The notes: a model not told the origin generated them from the letters alone. DNA of 64,000 bases from Campylobacter showae (GCF_004803815.1 NZ_CP012544.1:1922001-1986000), one strand, 5' to 3'. Numbered from the stretch's first letter, positions 1-11,721 are shown. Numbers and translations are program-made.

Positions 1-1027
1 TGATTTTATAGCCCTCGACATAAAAATCCTCGACATTTTGATTTTGCTCTTTTTGCTTTGCGGCGCGAGCTTTTTTAGGCGCTAGGATTTCTAGCTCTTC
101 GACGCTTTTTGCTTCATTTACGAGCGTTTGTAAATTTGATAAAAACTCCAGCTTTTCGGTCAAATTTTGCCGCTCTATAACCAGCCCGGCCGCCTTTTGC
201 TTTAGCCTTTTTGCTTTGGCAAACATCGCGTTTGCGGCGATTTTTGGGCTATCATCTAGCACTAGCCGCACCTCGCCTCGCTCGAAATCATTTAGCGTTA
301 CCTCGCGCTCGTAGTCCCTTAACGCGTGTAAATTTGAGAGGATCAGCCCTGCGTTTTTGCTTAAAATTTCGCTTTGCGCATTTAGATCCGCTTCGTTTTC
401 AAGACCTGACAAAATCTCGCTTAAATTTTGCATTTTGCGCTCTATCGCGGCCGATTTTACGGTGCGCAGATTTTCTAGCTTTGCGTTATTTACGCGCTTA
501 AATTCCTCGCTAAAATACCGCGCAAAATCGGTTATCGGCGGCGTTTGGCGCTCTTTTATCGTTGCAGGCGGTAGCTCGAGTAGTTCGCGCCCCGGTTTTA
601 TCACGCGAAAATTATTATCTATATGGCGCAAAGCCTCGACGATGACGCCTTTTTCATCCGTGATGATCGCGTTGGTAAATCGCCCCGTAAACTCCAAAAA
701 CAGGCTCGAGGCAAGGCTCTTATACGAGCCTTGAAATTCGCACTCCAGCTTTAAAATTCTATTTCCTTCGGGTACGCTCAAATTTAAAATTTTCGCCCCC
801 CAGAACCTCTTTTTAAGCGCGACGTCAAAGGGCGCTTTGTACTCTTTTACGTTTAAAAAATCTGGATTTGCGTAGATCGCGGAGTCAGACTTGCTAAGAT
901 CAAAAAATAGCCCGAGCTCGCCGTCAAATTCTATAAATATAGCCATATCGCCCGAGCGTCTGATTGCGGTTATTTTTTTAAATTTGCCTAGAAAAGATTG
1001 TATTTGTTTTAAATTTGCGTATTTCAT
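1..1027 (-). CDS. NFACT-family protein (RqcH/FbpA-like), C-terminus beyond window edge
   Basis: The frame is open from ATG at 1027 to the window edge, about 342 residues, so the gene is cut at its 3' end. The N-terminus begins MKYANLKQIQSFLGKFKKI and continues with the NFACT-N style pattern, including an FTGRFTNAIITDE segment near residue 115 (related proteins have G-K/R-xx-NxI there), followed by a helical, Lys/Glu-rich region from about residue 170 that fits the paired coiled-coil arms of the family. Family members bind the 60S/50S ribosome and tRNA in rescue of stalled nascent chains (RqcH); older annotations call them fibronectin-binding proteins, and C. jejuni Cj1349c is named that way. 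The surface-adhesin role is not supported by anything here: no signal peptide is visible. It is transcribed divergently from the TonB-dependent receptor, with 86 bases between the starts. Confidence 0.82.
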   Translation of the reverse strand, partial: MKYANLKQIQSFLGKFKKITAIRRSGDMAIFIEFDGELGLFFDLSKSDSAIYANPDFLNVKEYKAPFDVALKKRFWGAKILNLSVPEGNRILKLECEFQGSYKSLASSLFLEFTGRFTNAIITDEKGVIVEALRHIDNNFRVIKPGRELLELPPATIKERQTPPITDFARYFSEEFKRVNNAKLENLRTVKSAAIERKMQNLSEILSGLENEADLNAQSEILSKNAGLILSNLHALRDYEREVTLNDFERGEVRLVLDDSPKIAANAMFAKAKRLKQKAAGLVIERQNLTEKLEFLSNLQTLVNEAKSVEELEILAPKKARAAKQKEQNQNVEDFYVEGYKI

Positions 1028-1071
1028 AGCCGAAATTATAGCCTAAAATCGGGCCGAATTTTAAGCGTAAG

Positions 1072-1093
1072 AATAATATAATGATAATGTATT
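1072..1093 (+). promoter_or_regulatory. Candidate Fur box upstream of the TonB-dependent receptor
   Basis: The segment AATAATATAATGATAATGTA is rich in the NATWAT hexamers that make up Fur operators and ends 21 bases before the receptor start codon, downstream of or overlapping a plausible -10 TATAAT. It is not a perfect match to the classical 19-base consensus. A Fur site is expected for an iron-siderophore receptor, so the call is half sequence and half context. Confidence 0.4.
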
Positions 1094-1113
1094 TTAAAAC
1101 GGAGAAAAAATAA

Positions 1114-3249
1114 ATGAACAAATTTAGCCTAAGTTTAGCGGCCTCGTCGCTGCTTTTAACTCAAATTTTCGCCGCCGACGTAGCGCTGCAAGGCGTCGAG
1201 ATTAGCGAGAGCGCGGATGATGGATACCGAGCCAAAACCAGCGAAGTAGGCAAAACGAATACGCCTATTTTAGAGATCCCGCAGACGGTAAACGTCGTAA
1301 CCCAGCAGCAACTAAAGGATAAAAAACCCGAAACTCTAGCCGAAAGCCTTCAAAACGTGAGCGGAGTTAGCTACGGAAACACCACGGGCGGTATCTTTGA
1401 CTCGATCATTAAGCGAGGCTTTGGCGGCGGACGCGACGGCTCGATCATGCGAAACGGCGTACCGGCTAGCGTCATGCATAGCTTTAACAAAACCGTAGAA
1501 AGCGTTGAGGTGCTAAAAGGCCCAGCTAGCCTGCTCTACGGCGCGCAAGAGCCCGGCGGCATCATAAATATGGTCACTAAAAAACCAAAATACGACTTCT
1601 CAAATGAAATTTGGGTCGGTATAGGCAACCATAACTACTGGAACGCGGGCTTTGACGCCACGGGACCGATCGCTGATAGCGGCTTTGCGTATAGATTTAT
1701 ATTTGATATGATGCAAAAAGACTACTGGAGGGAGTTTGGCGAATATAAAAACGTCCTCTTTGCGCCCTCTCTTTCTTATAAAGGCGATGATTACCGCATA
1801 AATTTAGCCTATACGCACACGCGCTCGACCGATCCGATCGACCGCGGTATGTATCTGGTGCCAAGCACGGGCAAGCTACTTCCGATAGATAAGAAAAGAC
1901 GCCTTGACGAGCCGTTTAATAAACTAAAAACCAGACTCGACACCGTGGACGTAAATTTTGAAAAAAATATCGGCGAGGACTGGCTACTGCGCGGCGCTTA
2001 CGCGTTTTCCCGCTCAAAGCACGAGTACGGTCACATCAGGCTAATGAACGTAAATTTAAACACGGGCGTTGCGGCTAGACGAAACGAGGCGTATGAAGGA
2101 TTTATCCACCGCACGCACGCCGGATCGTTAAATTTAAACGGTTACGTGCAAACAGGCGAGATAGAGCATAACTTGCTATTTGGTATCGATGCAAAGGAGT
2201 ACTACCGCTATAGACCCGGCGCGCTAAACAGCTACAGCTCAGGCACTACGCACAGAAACTTCCCGATAAATATCTACAGTCCAGTCTACGGCACGGTCCC
2301 CTATCCGTCCGACCGAGCCTCCGGTATCCAGTATCAAAAGCTAAGAACGATCGGATTTTACGCGCAAGATAGTATAAATTTGACCGAAAATTTGATCTAT
2401 TCTTTGGGCGTCAGATACGAATACTACAACCAAGTCGCGCGCGGCACGACTAGCGGACCAAACACCACCGATCAGCAAGACGGCAAATTTACGTGGCAGA
2501 CGGGGCTTTTATACCTGCTAACGCCGGAGTGGTCGGTTTACGCCAACTACGCGCAAAGCTTTAGCCCGCAAATGGCGATCAGCGGCGACGACATCGGCGA
2601 CATAAAGCCCGAAGAAGGCAAAAGCGTAGAACTGGGAACTAAATTTCAAAACGATAGCATAACGGCTAGCGCGGCGGTCTTTAACATCGACAAGAAAAAC
2701 ATCATGCGCACCGTAAATAGCGTAAATACGCCCGTGGGCGAGGCGCGCTCTAGAGGATTTGAGTTTGACTTTAACGGCCGGGTAACGCAAGGGCTAAGCG
2801 TGGGCGCTAGCTACGCATACACAAAGACCCAGGTGCGCAAGGATAGCGGCGCGTTTGCCGTGCTAGTGGGCAAACCGCTAGAAGCCACGCCTAAGCACCA
2901 AGCCAGCCTCTTTACCAACTACGACTTTAGTCACCTAGGCGCAAAAGGCCTAAGGATCGGCGGCGGGGCGAGGTACTTTGGCTCATGGTACACCTACTAC
3001 ATGAGGACGAATCTACCGGCCGTGCCTGCGGGAACGGGCTTTAAGATGGACGACGCGGTCGTTTACGACGCATTTATCAGCTATGACACTAAGATTGCAG
3101 GCTACGAGACGAATTTCGCCTTTAACGTCAAAAACTTGACCGACAAGCTTTATTATACGTCCTCATCGACCGGTACGCAGGCTAATATCATACCGATACA
3201 GCCGGGGTATGCGAGGCAGTTTATGCTGACTGCTAGCGTTAAATTTTAA
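1114..3249 (+). CDS. TonB-dependent siderophore receptor (ferrichrome/hydroxamate-type)
   Basis: Outer-membrane beta-barrel receptor of 711 residues, normal for the siderophore class. Residues 1-20 form a signal peptide ending AFAADV-like (IFAADVALQ). The plug domain follows at about 50-160, with IPQTVNVVTQQQLKDKK, the LKGPASLLYGAQEPGGIINMVTKKP signature of the FhuE/FhuA/FpvA-like siderophore group at about 133-157, then the 22-strand barrel ending in NVKNLTDKLYYT and a terminal phenylalanine required for BAM-dependent insertion. Imports ferric siderophore (substrate not decidable) using TonB-ExbB-ExbD energy; none of these is nearby. The start is ATG at 1114 with GGAGA eight bases upstream. 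A candidate Fur operator precedes it. The gene is single, followed immediately by a dispersed repeat. Confidence 0.92.
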   Translation: MNKFSLSLAASSLLLTQIFAADVALQGVEISESADDGYRAKTSEVGKTNTPILEIPQTVNVVTQQQLKDKKPETLAESLQNVSGVSYGNTTGGIFDSIIKRGFGGGRDGSIMRNGVPASVMHSFNKTVESVEVLKGPASLLYGAQEPGGIINMVTKKPKYDFSNEIWVGIGNHNYWNAGFDATGPIADSGFAYRFIFDMMQKDYWREFGEYKNVLFAPSLSYKGDDYRINLAYTHTRSTDPIDRGMYLVPSTGKLLPIDKKRRLDEPFNKLKTRLDTVDVNFEKNIGEDWLLRGAYAFSRSKHEYGHIRLMNVNLNTGVAARRNEAYEGFIHRTHAGSLNLNGYVQTGEIEHNLLFGIDAKEYYRYRPGALNSYSSGTTHRNFPINIYSPVYGTVPYPSDRASGIQYQKLRTIGFYAQDSINLTENLIYSLGVRYEYYNQVARGTTSGPNTTDQQDGKFTWQTGLLYLLTPEWSVYANYAQSFSPQMAISGDDIGDIKPEEGKSVELGTKFQNDSITASAAVFNIDKKNIMRTVNSVNTPVGEARSRGFEFDFNGRVTQGLSVGASYAYTKTQVRKDSGAFAVLVGKPLEATPKHQASLFTNYDFSHLGAKGLRIGGGARYFGSWYTYYMRTNLPAVPAGTGFKMDDAVVYDAFISYDTKIAGYETNFAFNVKNLTDKLYYTSSSTGTQANIIPIQPGYARQFMLTASVKF

Positions 3250-3470
3250 AATTTAGCGGTTCGTCTTTTCTCGCTATACGGCGTTGGATTTAAATTTTAC
3301 TCGGTCACTACCGACTAGGTAGCTCCCGTCGTAAAATTTAAATCTGCCTCGTCTAAACGCAAAAATACTTCGCCTTATCGTTTTGCGCTCGAATTTGAAG
3401 TCAAATTCAATCAAATTTACAAATTTGACTTCAAATCGACTCGCCCAAACCCGCACTTGAAAACGCCGAA
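3250..3470 (+). repeat. Dispersed 3'-flanking repeat, copy A
   Basis: Begins directly after the receptor stop with AAATTTAGCGGTTCGTCTTT, nearly the same as the start of copies B and C. Shared blocks in order: the AAATTTxGCGGxTxGTCTTTT head; ATACTTCGCCTTATC near 3365; a perfect 15-base inverted repeat ATTTGAAGTCAAATT (3393-3407) and AATTTGACTTCAAAT (3422-3436); and AAACCCGCACTTGAAAA near 3448-3463. The rest of the 373-base gap to leuC (3471-3610) shows no gene; it holds AAATTT-rich sequence, a weak promoter region and a 5-bp hairpin TGCGG-CAT-CCGCA just before the leuC ribosome site. Confidence 0.72.
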
Positions 3471-3622
3471 TTCGGTTTTAAATCCGCGGCGTATTGCGCT
3501 ATTTAACCGCACCGGGTTCGTATTTGCGGCGCTTAAATTTTAATCTCAATCTCTTTTTATCCATTTTTCGCTAAAATCGCTAAATTTTAAAAACGTGCGG
3601 CATCCGCAAAAAAGGAAAATTT

Positions 3623-4897
3623 ATGCAAAACAAAAAGCAAACCATCACCGAAAAGATTTTCAGCGAGCACGTAGGTCGCGAGGTTTTCGCGGGCGAGATC
3701 ATCGAAAGCGACATCGACATGGTCATCGGCAACGACATCACGACTCCGATCTCCATCAAGCAGTTTGAGCGAAGCGGCGCGACGAAGCTTGCTAATCCGG
3801 ACGGCTTTAGCGTCGTGATGGACCACTACATCCCGGCAAAAGACATCCTAAGCGCCAACCAAGCTAAAATCAGCCGCGATTTTGCGTATAAGCACGATTT
3901 GAAAAATTATTTCGACGAGAAGGATATGGGCATCGAGCACGCGCTTTTGCCGGAAAAAGGCCTCGTAGTGCCGGGCGACGTCATCATCGGCGCCGATAGC
4001 CACACCTGTACGCACGGCGCGCTGGGAGCCTTTGCTACGGGTATGGGCAGCACCGATCTAGCCTACGCGATGATAACGGGTAAAAACTGGTTTAAGGTGC
4101 CGCCGACTATCAAAGTGATCTTTCGCGGCAAGTTAGACCGCCACGTCTACGGCAAGGACCTCATCCTAGAGATCATCCGCCGCATCGGCGTGGACGGCGC
4201 GCTGTATAAGGCGCTGGAGTTTACGGGCGAGACGATAGAGAACCTCGATATGGACGGGCGCTTTAGCATGTGTAACATGGCGATCGAAGCAGGCGGCAAA
4301 AGCGGTATCATCGCGGTCGATGAAACCACGAAAGAGTTTTTAAAAGGTAAAAATTTACGCGCCGAACCGAAGCTGCACTACTCCGACGAGGGCGCGAACT
4401 ACGAGCAAATTTTAGAGATCGACGTTAGCAAGCTCGACCCCGTGATCGCCTATCCTTTTCTACCTAGCAACGGCAAGAGCGTGCGCGAGGCCGTGAGAGA
4501 CGACATCGCCATTGATCAGGCCTTTATCGGCAGCTGCACGAACGGCCGCCTAAGCGACCTGCGCATCGCGGCTGAAATCCTAAAAGGCCGCAAAGTAGCG
4601 CGTAAAACTCGCCTCATCATCACGCCTGCGACGCAAAAAATCGCCCTGCAAGCGCAAAAAGAGGGGCTGATGGATATATTTGCCGAGGCCGGCGCAGTCG
4701 TGAGCAACCCGACCTGCGGCGCGTGCCTGGGCGGATATATGGGGATTTTGGGCGTTGGGGAACGCTGCGTAAGCACGACAAATAGAAACTTCGTCGGCCG
4801 CATGGGAGATCGCACAAGCGAGGTGTATCTGGCAAACTCGGCAGTGGCGGCGGCTAGTGCGGTAATGGGCAAGATCGCCGATCCTCGCGATCTTTAA
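3623..4897 (+). CDS. leuC: 3-isopropylmalate dehydratase large subunit
   Basis: Isomerises 2- to 3-isopropylmalate in leucine synthesis, as a heterodimer with LeuD, using a [4Fe-4S] cluster. The 424-residue length fits the shorter, archaeal-like LeuC/HacA group. Visible family motifs include GADSHTCTHGALGAFATGMG (about 122-141), GSCTNGR (about 302-308), with the first cluster cysteine, and NPTCGACLGG (about 362-371) carrying the other two. Start ATG at 3623 follows AAAGGA at a good distance. No leuA, leuB or leuD lies next to it; in C. jejuni these form leuABCD. Either the genes are elsewhere or this copy acts on a different hydro-lyase partner (homoaconitase and dimethylmalate dehydratase large subunits look similar). 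Followed at once by repeat copy B. Confidence 0.88.
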   Translation: MQNKKQTITEKIFSEHVGREVFAGEIIESDIDMVIGNDITTPISIKQFERSGATKLANPDGFSVVMDHYIPAKDILSANQAKISRDFAYKHDLKNYFDEKDMGIEHALLPEKGLVVPGDVIIGADSHTCTHGALGAFATGMGSTDLAYAMITGKNWFKVPPTIKVIFRGKLDRHVYGKDLILEIIRRIGVDGALYKALEFTGETIENLDMDGRFSMCNMAIEAGGKSGIIAVDETTKEFLKGKNLRAEPKLHYSDEGANYEQILEIDVSKLDPVIAYPFLPSNGKSVREAVRDDIAIDQAFIGSCTNGRLSDLRIAAEILKGRKVARKTRLIITPATQKIALQAQKEGLMDIFAEAGAVVSNPTCGACLGGYMGILGVGERCVSTTNRNFVGRMGDRTSEVYLANSAVAAASAVMGKIADPRDL

Positions 4898-5345
4898 AAT
4901 TTGGCGGCTTGTCTTTTGAGCGCTTTTTGCGGAGCTGGCTAAAATTTAGCTCGGCAGACTATCTTTGCTTCGCTTTGCTCGCAACTGCAAGCAGAGGTCT
5001 AGCCTACGCTAAATTTTACCTGCGCAACCCCAAAAATCATCTCAAAATACTTCGCCTTATCATTGTTGCGTTCAAATTTGAAGCTAAATTTGCAAATTTC
5101 AGCTTCAAATTTTACCCACCGAGACCCGCATCTTGAAAAATGCAAATTTAAACCTGCGCATAGCGTAGCAACTTATAACGTACAGTGGGGTTAGAGAGGG
5201 CTTGGGAGAGAAAGGGGCGACGCTTCTTAAGTAGCCCCCCCTTCCTGTCCCAAAGAAAAGGAAAAGGGAGCTCTTTTTCTTCAGCTACGCTTCGCAACTG
5301 CAAAGCAGAGCGTAATTCAAGCCCCTTCCCCCTTAACAAGAAAAT
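4898..5345 (+). repeat. Dispersed 3'-flanking repeat, copy B (longest), with trailing partial copy
   Basis: Starts next to the leuC stop with AAATTTGGCGGCTTGTCTTT. Shared blocks: ATCATCTCAAAATACTTCGC near 5037; stem arms AAATTTGAAGCT (5074-5085) and AGCTTCAAATTT (5101-5112); GAGACCCGCATCTTGAAAAA (5121-5140); CCTGCGCATAG near 5153; and a purine/pyrimidine-skewed tail ending CCCCTTCCCCCTTAACAAG (about 5321-5340) which matches the tail of copy C. It also has an internal insertion relative to C (GGGG/CCCC runs at about 5175-5290). A shorter partial copy with GCCGCCGAAACTCGCGTCAA lies at about 5395-5420. No gene is credible in 4898-5470. Confidence 0.75.
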
Positions 5346-5470
5346 CAAGATATTAAAAATACAGTAAAGTAGTGCAGAAAATTTGCATTCAAATTTGAGC
5401 CGCCGAAACTCGCGTCAAAAAATATCAAATTTAACTTCGCCGTATCGGTAAATTTAGCGGTTTTTATCCT

Positions 5471-5728
5471 TTAAAACGCCGTTATCGTCGCCAAAAGACC
5501 AAAGATGATGCCGGGCAAATTCGCAGCCGCTAGCGGATAGTCTCTTTTGGCTTTTAGCAGACCGTAGCTAGTCCAGATCGTACAGTTTATCGCTGCGGCT
5601 AGAGGCTGGATAAAAGGCGTTTTGTTGCCCTCAAGGTTGCCCATTATCTGCGGGATATAAGAAATATACATGATAACCGACAGGCACGTACCTATCCAGC
5701 CTAAAATTTGCAAGTTTTTCTCGCTCAT
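5471..5728 (-). CDS. SemiSWEET-type small sugar transporter
   Basis: An 85-residue membrane protein with three predicted helices (about 8-25, 38-57, 66-83), the size and layout of bacterial SemiSWEETs, which dimerise to form a sugar channel. The first helix holds the PQ-type signature (ISYIPQIMGNL) and the second the conserved NxxxW-like pattern (AINCTIWTSYGLLK). Substrate cannot be told from sequence. Start is ATG at 5728 with AAGGAG upstream. It is a single gene on the minus strand beside repeat copy B. The alternative, an unrelated small membrane protein, is less likely given the PQ motif. Confidence 0.75.
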   Translation of the reverse strand: MSEKNLQILGWIGTCLSVIMYISYIPQIMGNLEGNKTPFIQPLAAAINCTIWTSYGLLKAKRDYPLAAANLPGIIFGLLATITAF

Positions 5729-5867
5729 TTTTTCTCCTTTAAAATAAAATCCGCATTATACTACTTTTAGTATGACGACGCGAAATTTTATCTTGGCTGC
5801 CGCCGCGTTTTAATCGCCGAGCTAGGTCAGATTTAGTAAAATGTAGCCTAATTTAAAGGAGATCAAA

Positions 5868-6365
5868 ATGGCTTACGTAACCTACGACAAGGCAAAATGG
5901 CACTGGGGCGCGAAAAATGCGCCGACCGACATCCCGCATGAAAACGGCGCGACGCACATCGCGTTTTTCTTCCGCTGGTGCATGGAGCGCAAGCTCTACT
6001 CCAAGGACTTTGCGGCAGATTTCGCGAGCGATATAGCGCGGATGGACGATAGCTTTGATTATCGTCAGTATTTTTTGGGCGCCATGGATGGCGTGCTGAG
6101 CAGCGAGGAGCTAAACACCGCGGGCAAGGCCTTTGCGAAGGCCTACTACACCACGGACCGCACGAAATTTGCCAAAACGCACGGCTGGTATTTGCAAGAT
6201 TACGACGATTTCGTCGCGCGAAAATTCGGCGATAAAAACTTCGACAACGCCTATTTTTACATAGAAAATTCGCCGCAAAATTACGCCGAGATCAAAGAGA
6301 TCATCGACCGCCGCTACGAGGAGTTTTTAGAAACCAAAAAAGCTAGCAAAAGCGCGGATAAATAA
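5868..6365 (+). CDS. Uncharacterised 165-residue soluble protein
   Basis: I do not recognise a function. The protein starts MAYVTYDKAKWHWGAKNAPT and contains a helical aromatic-rich segment ATHIAFFFRWCMERKLYS (about 28-45), which resembles small proteins annotated only as DUF7832-type and often found beside other immunity-like or contact-dependent genes. There is no signal peptide or membrane segment, so it is expected in the cytoplasm. The ATG start at 5868 has AAAGGAG just upstream, and coding composition is like its neighbours. It stands alone, and nothing adjacent suggests a pathway. Confidence 0.6.
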   Translation: MAYVTYDKAKWHWGAKNAPTDIPHENGATHIAFFFRWCMERKLYSKDFAADFASDIARMDDSFDYRQYFLGAMDGVLSSEELNTAGKAFAKAYYTTDRTKFAKTHGWYLQDYDDFVARKFGDKNFDNAYFYIENSPQNYAEIKEIIDRRYEEFLETKKASKSADK

Positions 6366-6682
6366 ACCAAAATTTGCGCCGAGCGCAGTTTTAAAAGGCG
6401 AGGTTCAAATTTGCGCGCGCAGGAACTTAAGCGATCCTAGCATTTACCCTAGCGCAGATCGTAAATTTTAGATCAGTTGCGGCATTTGCGGATTTAGCCG
6501 CGCCTCGTAGCAAGGCTAAAACTTAGGCCGTTAAGCTAAATTTGACGGCAAGCCGCCTCCGGTTGGCGCCCTTTGCTACTTAAACCGCGGAGTCAAATCT
6601 CCCGCGCCCAGCGGCGACCTCCGCCGCTTTAGGCAAGCTCCGCTCTATCAAATTTTTCCCCTGACATTTTATCTCCTTTTAT
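6366..6682. other. Intergenic stretch, no gene seen
   Basis: About 317 bases between the uncharacterised gene and the ankyrin pseudogene. No open frame with a ribosome site, no RNA gene and no strong hairpin was seen; the sequence is GC-rich and full of short words such as GCGGCAAATTT, and may be old decayed coding DNA. Confidence 0.4.
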
Positions 6683-7982
6683 CTATTTGCTTTGTAAATT
6701 TGAGTTTGAGTCTGATTTGCTTCGGTTGTTATCTACGTAAATCACCTGAGCCATGCCGCTTTCGGCTCTACCTATAGCGCTATTGATCCCATCTTGCTTT
6801 TCCATTTCGTTTGCCCATTTTATGAAAGCCCTAATATCTTTAAACGTAGCATTTTCGTCGGGGCAAAAATGTGAATGAAAATTTATTTGATTGTCAAATC
6901 TTTTTATTCGTTTCGGGTCTATCGGCTGTGGTTTGTATTGTAAAAGACCTTCATGATATAAGCACTCGGTACATAAGTGCTCATATTTCTTGTTTTTGCG
7001 TAACTTCGCTTCGCCTTCTTCGTCTATACCTTTATTCATTTTATAGATATAGTTTTCTTTATAATCAATCAATCCCTTGCGCTTTTTATAGCACTCCTCA
7101 TACGCCTTCTTTAGCTCCTCTTTAGTAGGTTGCCCTACGACGCCATGCTTTAAAAGAAGCTCTAGCATGGGTTCGTAGTTTGGGTAGTTTTGCAGCGCCA
7201 CGTATAAAGAGCGTAGAAAGGTTGAATTTTCATCCCTTATGCCGGCAAATAAAGACGGCGTTTCTTTAAGTTTTGGTCTATATCCGCTAGCAAGGACTAT
7301 ATCAGCCATTTCGACATAGTTATGCCATACTATATACCTCATGGGGTTATTTGCGTCTTTGGATTCTTTATTGACTTGGTAATTATCTCGAAATACTATC
7401 TTTACGTCGTCTCCGTCTATGATAAGCTTTTCGATGTTGTTATAAAACGGAGGATATATTTAGTATTGCACCGTCTTTACTTCATCAAATTTAACCCCGC
7501 TATCAAGTAGCAGCTTAGCGGGTCTTTGTAGAGTTATTTTCTATGGCGTAGGCCAGGGGCGAGAGACCGAAATTATCCTTTTGTCTGATATTTGCTCCTA
7601 GTTTTATAAACTCTTTTGTGGTGTTTTCATCGTCAAAAAAGCTTGAATACATTATCGGCGTAGTACCGTAGATGAGCTTGTGCTCTACGCTGATGTTGTT
7701 GTCTTGCATAAATTTTAAAATTTGATCCGTTTGCTTTGATTTTAAAAGTTTGCGGAAATTTTCAGCAAATGCGTCGTCTTTTATCTGCTTATCTATATCC
7801 CAGTATCTAAAAGCAAAATCGTCTATCTCCTCTTGCGTTACGTATTTGCTTAGCTCGGAACCCGGGATTATTTTAGTATCGGCGGTAACTACGAAGCGGG
7901 TGGGGCCGGATAGCTTTTCGTAAATAAAATTTACGAAAACGATGAGGAAAAGAGCGGCGAGGCTAAGTGCGAGTTTGTTCAA
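6683..7982 (-). pseudogene. Ankyrin-repeat protein, broken by a frameshift and an in-frame stop
   Basis: One gene is read in pieces. The 5' part (ATG at 7982) encodes a signal-anchor (residues 4-21) and ankyrin-like text (IYGTTPIMYSSFFDDENTTK, KLGANIRQKDNFGLSPLAYA) and ends at 7515. Removing one C from the CCC at about 7518-7520 continues the ankyrin repeat as KLLLDSGVKFDEVKTVQY, then a TAA at 7460-7462 interrupts, after which the same frame runs on through IYPPFYNNIEKL, PMRYIVWHNYVEMADIVLAS and ends at 6683. The reconstructed product is about 430 residues. It is lower in GC than the core genes. Function was probably protein-protein interaction at the inner membrane or periplasm. Two independent lesions favour a true pseudogene over a single sequencing error. 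Confidence 0.78.
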
Positions 7983-8212
7983 ATTTATCCCTTAAGTCAA
8001 ATTTGCGAAATCTTAGCCAAAGGGCGGTTAAATTTGAGTGAATTTGGGGACGGGGGATTTGGAAAATGCGGAAAAATTAAATCAGGGCAAATTTGACTAA
8101 ATTTAAAAGCCGAATTTAAAAAAGAGCGGCAAAGGCTAAAATTTAACCTTTGCCACGAGAAATTTATCGCTATAAATTTACACGCCGAAAGCTCGGAGCG
8201 CAAAAATCAAAT

Positions 8213-8956
8213 TTATCTAGAAAGCTTTAGTAGATATCCGTCCTGAGTCTTTTCGATCTCGTGCTTATAGCTGCCGTCCAGATCAAAAACTACGCGGTAA
8301 AATTTGCCGTGCGAGCCAAAAAGCGCCGTTTTAAACGCGCCGCAGTCAAGCTCGTCTTTTCTGGTATTTACGTCCGTTTGCGAGGCGAAGTCGATCACGA
8401 CCTTGGTGCCTTTGCTGATAGAGTAGTCCTTTAGCTTCTCGTCGGTCGTGAGGATTTTTATCTGCATCGGATAGATCTCAAATTTCGTCTGCTTATAGAC
8501 GATCTGCTTTTGCGGTTGCGGCTTTTCAAGCGGTTTTATGACGACGTCTTTTAGAGGCTCTTGCGTTGTCATGTTGCGCTCGGTAGGCTTTGGCGCGACG
8601 TCTATCGTGGCCGCTTTTGGCTCCTCTTTAGTGACCGAGACGTCGGGCTTTTCTACAACGACGGGCACTGCGATCTTGCTTAGCAAAAACTCGTCCTGCC
8701 ACGAGATGCTTTTGTTTATATCGACGGTTTTTTCCTTGATACTGCCGTCGAGGCTTTTGTATTTTAGCGTGACGGAGATAAAGTTTCTAGCGTCGGCGGG
8801 AAATTTGAAATTTTGCTTCTCAAAAGGCGGCAAATTTTCCACGACGTTGCTGCTAGCCATGCTCGCGTTTACATCGCCCGAGGGCGCAAAAGGATTTTCT
8901 CTGCCCAAAGCTAGCCCGCAGGCTAGCGCCAAAAGCCAAATTTTACCGATTTTCAT
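8213..8956 (-). CDS. AMIN-domain periplasmic glycoprotein (CgpA-like)
   Basis: A 247-residue exported protein with a signal peptide (1-18), a Pro/Glu-rich middle (about 100-150) and a C-terminal AMIN-like beta domain (about 155-247, TKFEIYPMQIKILTTDEKL through RVVFDLDGSYKHEI). AMIN domains localise proteins to peptidoglycan or secretion complexes. Two Campylobacter N-glycosylation sequons of the D/E-x-N-x-S/T type are present: DVNAS at 28-32 and ERNMT at 126-130. It sits 31 bases downstream of the ftsB-like gene in the order recA-eno-ftsB-like-AMIN, the same order as C. jejuni Cj1673c-Cj1670c, where the last is the glycoprotein CgpA. Likely the last gene of that operon. Confidence 0.82.
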   Translation of the reverse strand: MKIGKIWLLALACGLALGRENPFAPSGDVNASMASSNVVENLPPFEKQNFKFPADARNFISVTLKYKSLDGSIKEKTVDINKSISWQDEFLLSKIAVPVVVEKPDVSVTKEEPKAATIDVAPKPTERNMTTQEPLKDVVIKPLEKPQPQKQIVYKQTKFEIYPMQIKILTTDEKLKDYSISKGTKVVIDFASQTDVNTRKDELDCGAFKTALFGSHGKFYRVVFDLDGSYKHEIEKTQDGYLLKLSR

Positions 8957-8987
8957 AACTCCCCCGTTTTTTAAATTTTCCGACTAA

Positions 8988-11609
<2,622 letters not shown>

Positions 11610-11721
11610 CGGCTTCCTTAAATTTAAAATAATCGGGCTGATTTTATCAAATTTGAGATGAATTTTTGATTATTCGCGCAAATTTGAGACGGGTTTGGGC
11701 GTGGTCAAATTTAGCCTAAAT

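Noticed and set aside
211-734. Plus-strand open frames of 96 and 125 codons
   Set aside because: They are antisense to the NFACT gene, have no ribosome site and read as Arg/Ser/Leu-rich shadow text.
5185-5367. Open frames in repeat copy B
   Set aside because: They are low-complexity Ser/Phe/Gly text produced by the G- and C-rich runs and occur in both strands.
8538-8987. 149-codon plus-strand frame
   Set aside because: Antisense to the AMIN protein gene, no family text, no ribosome site.
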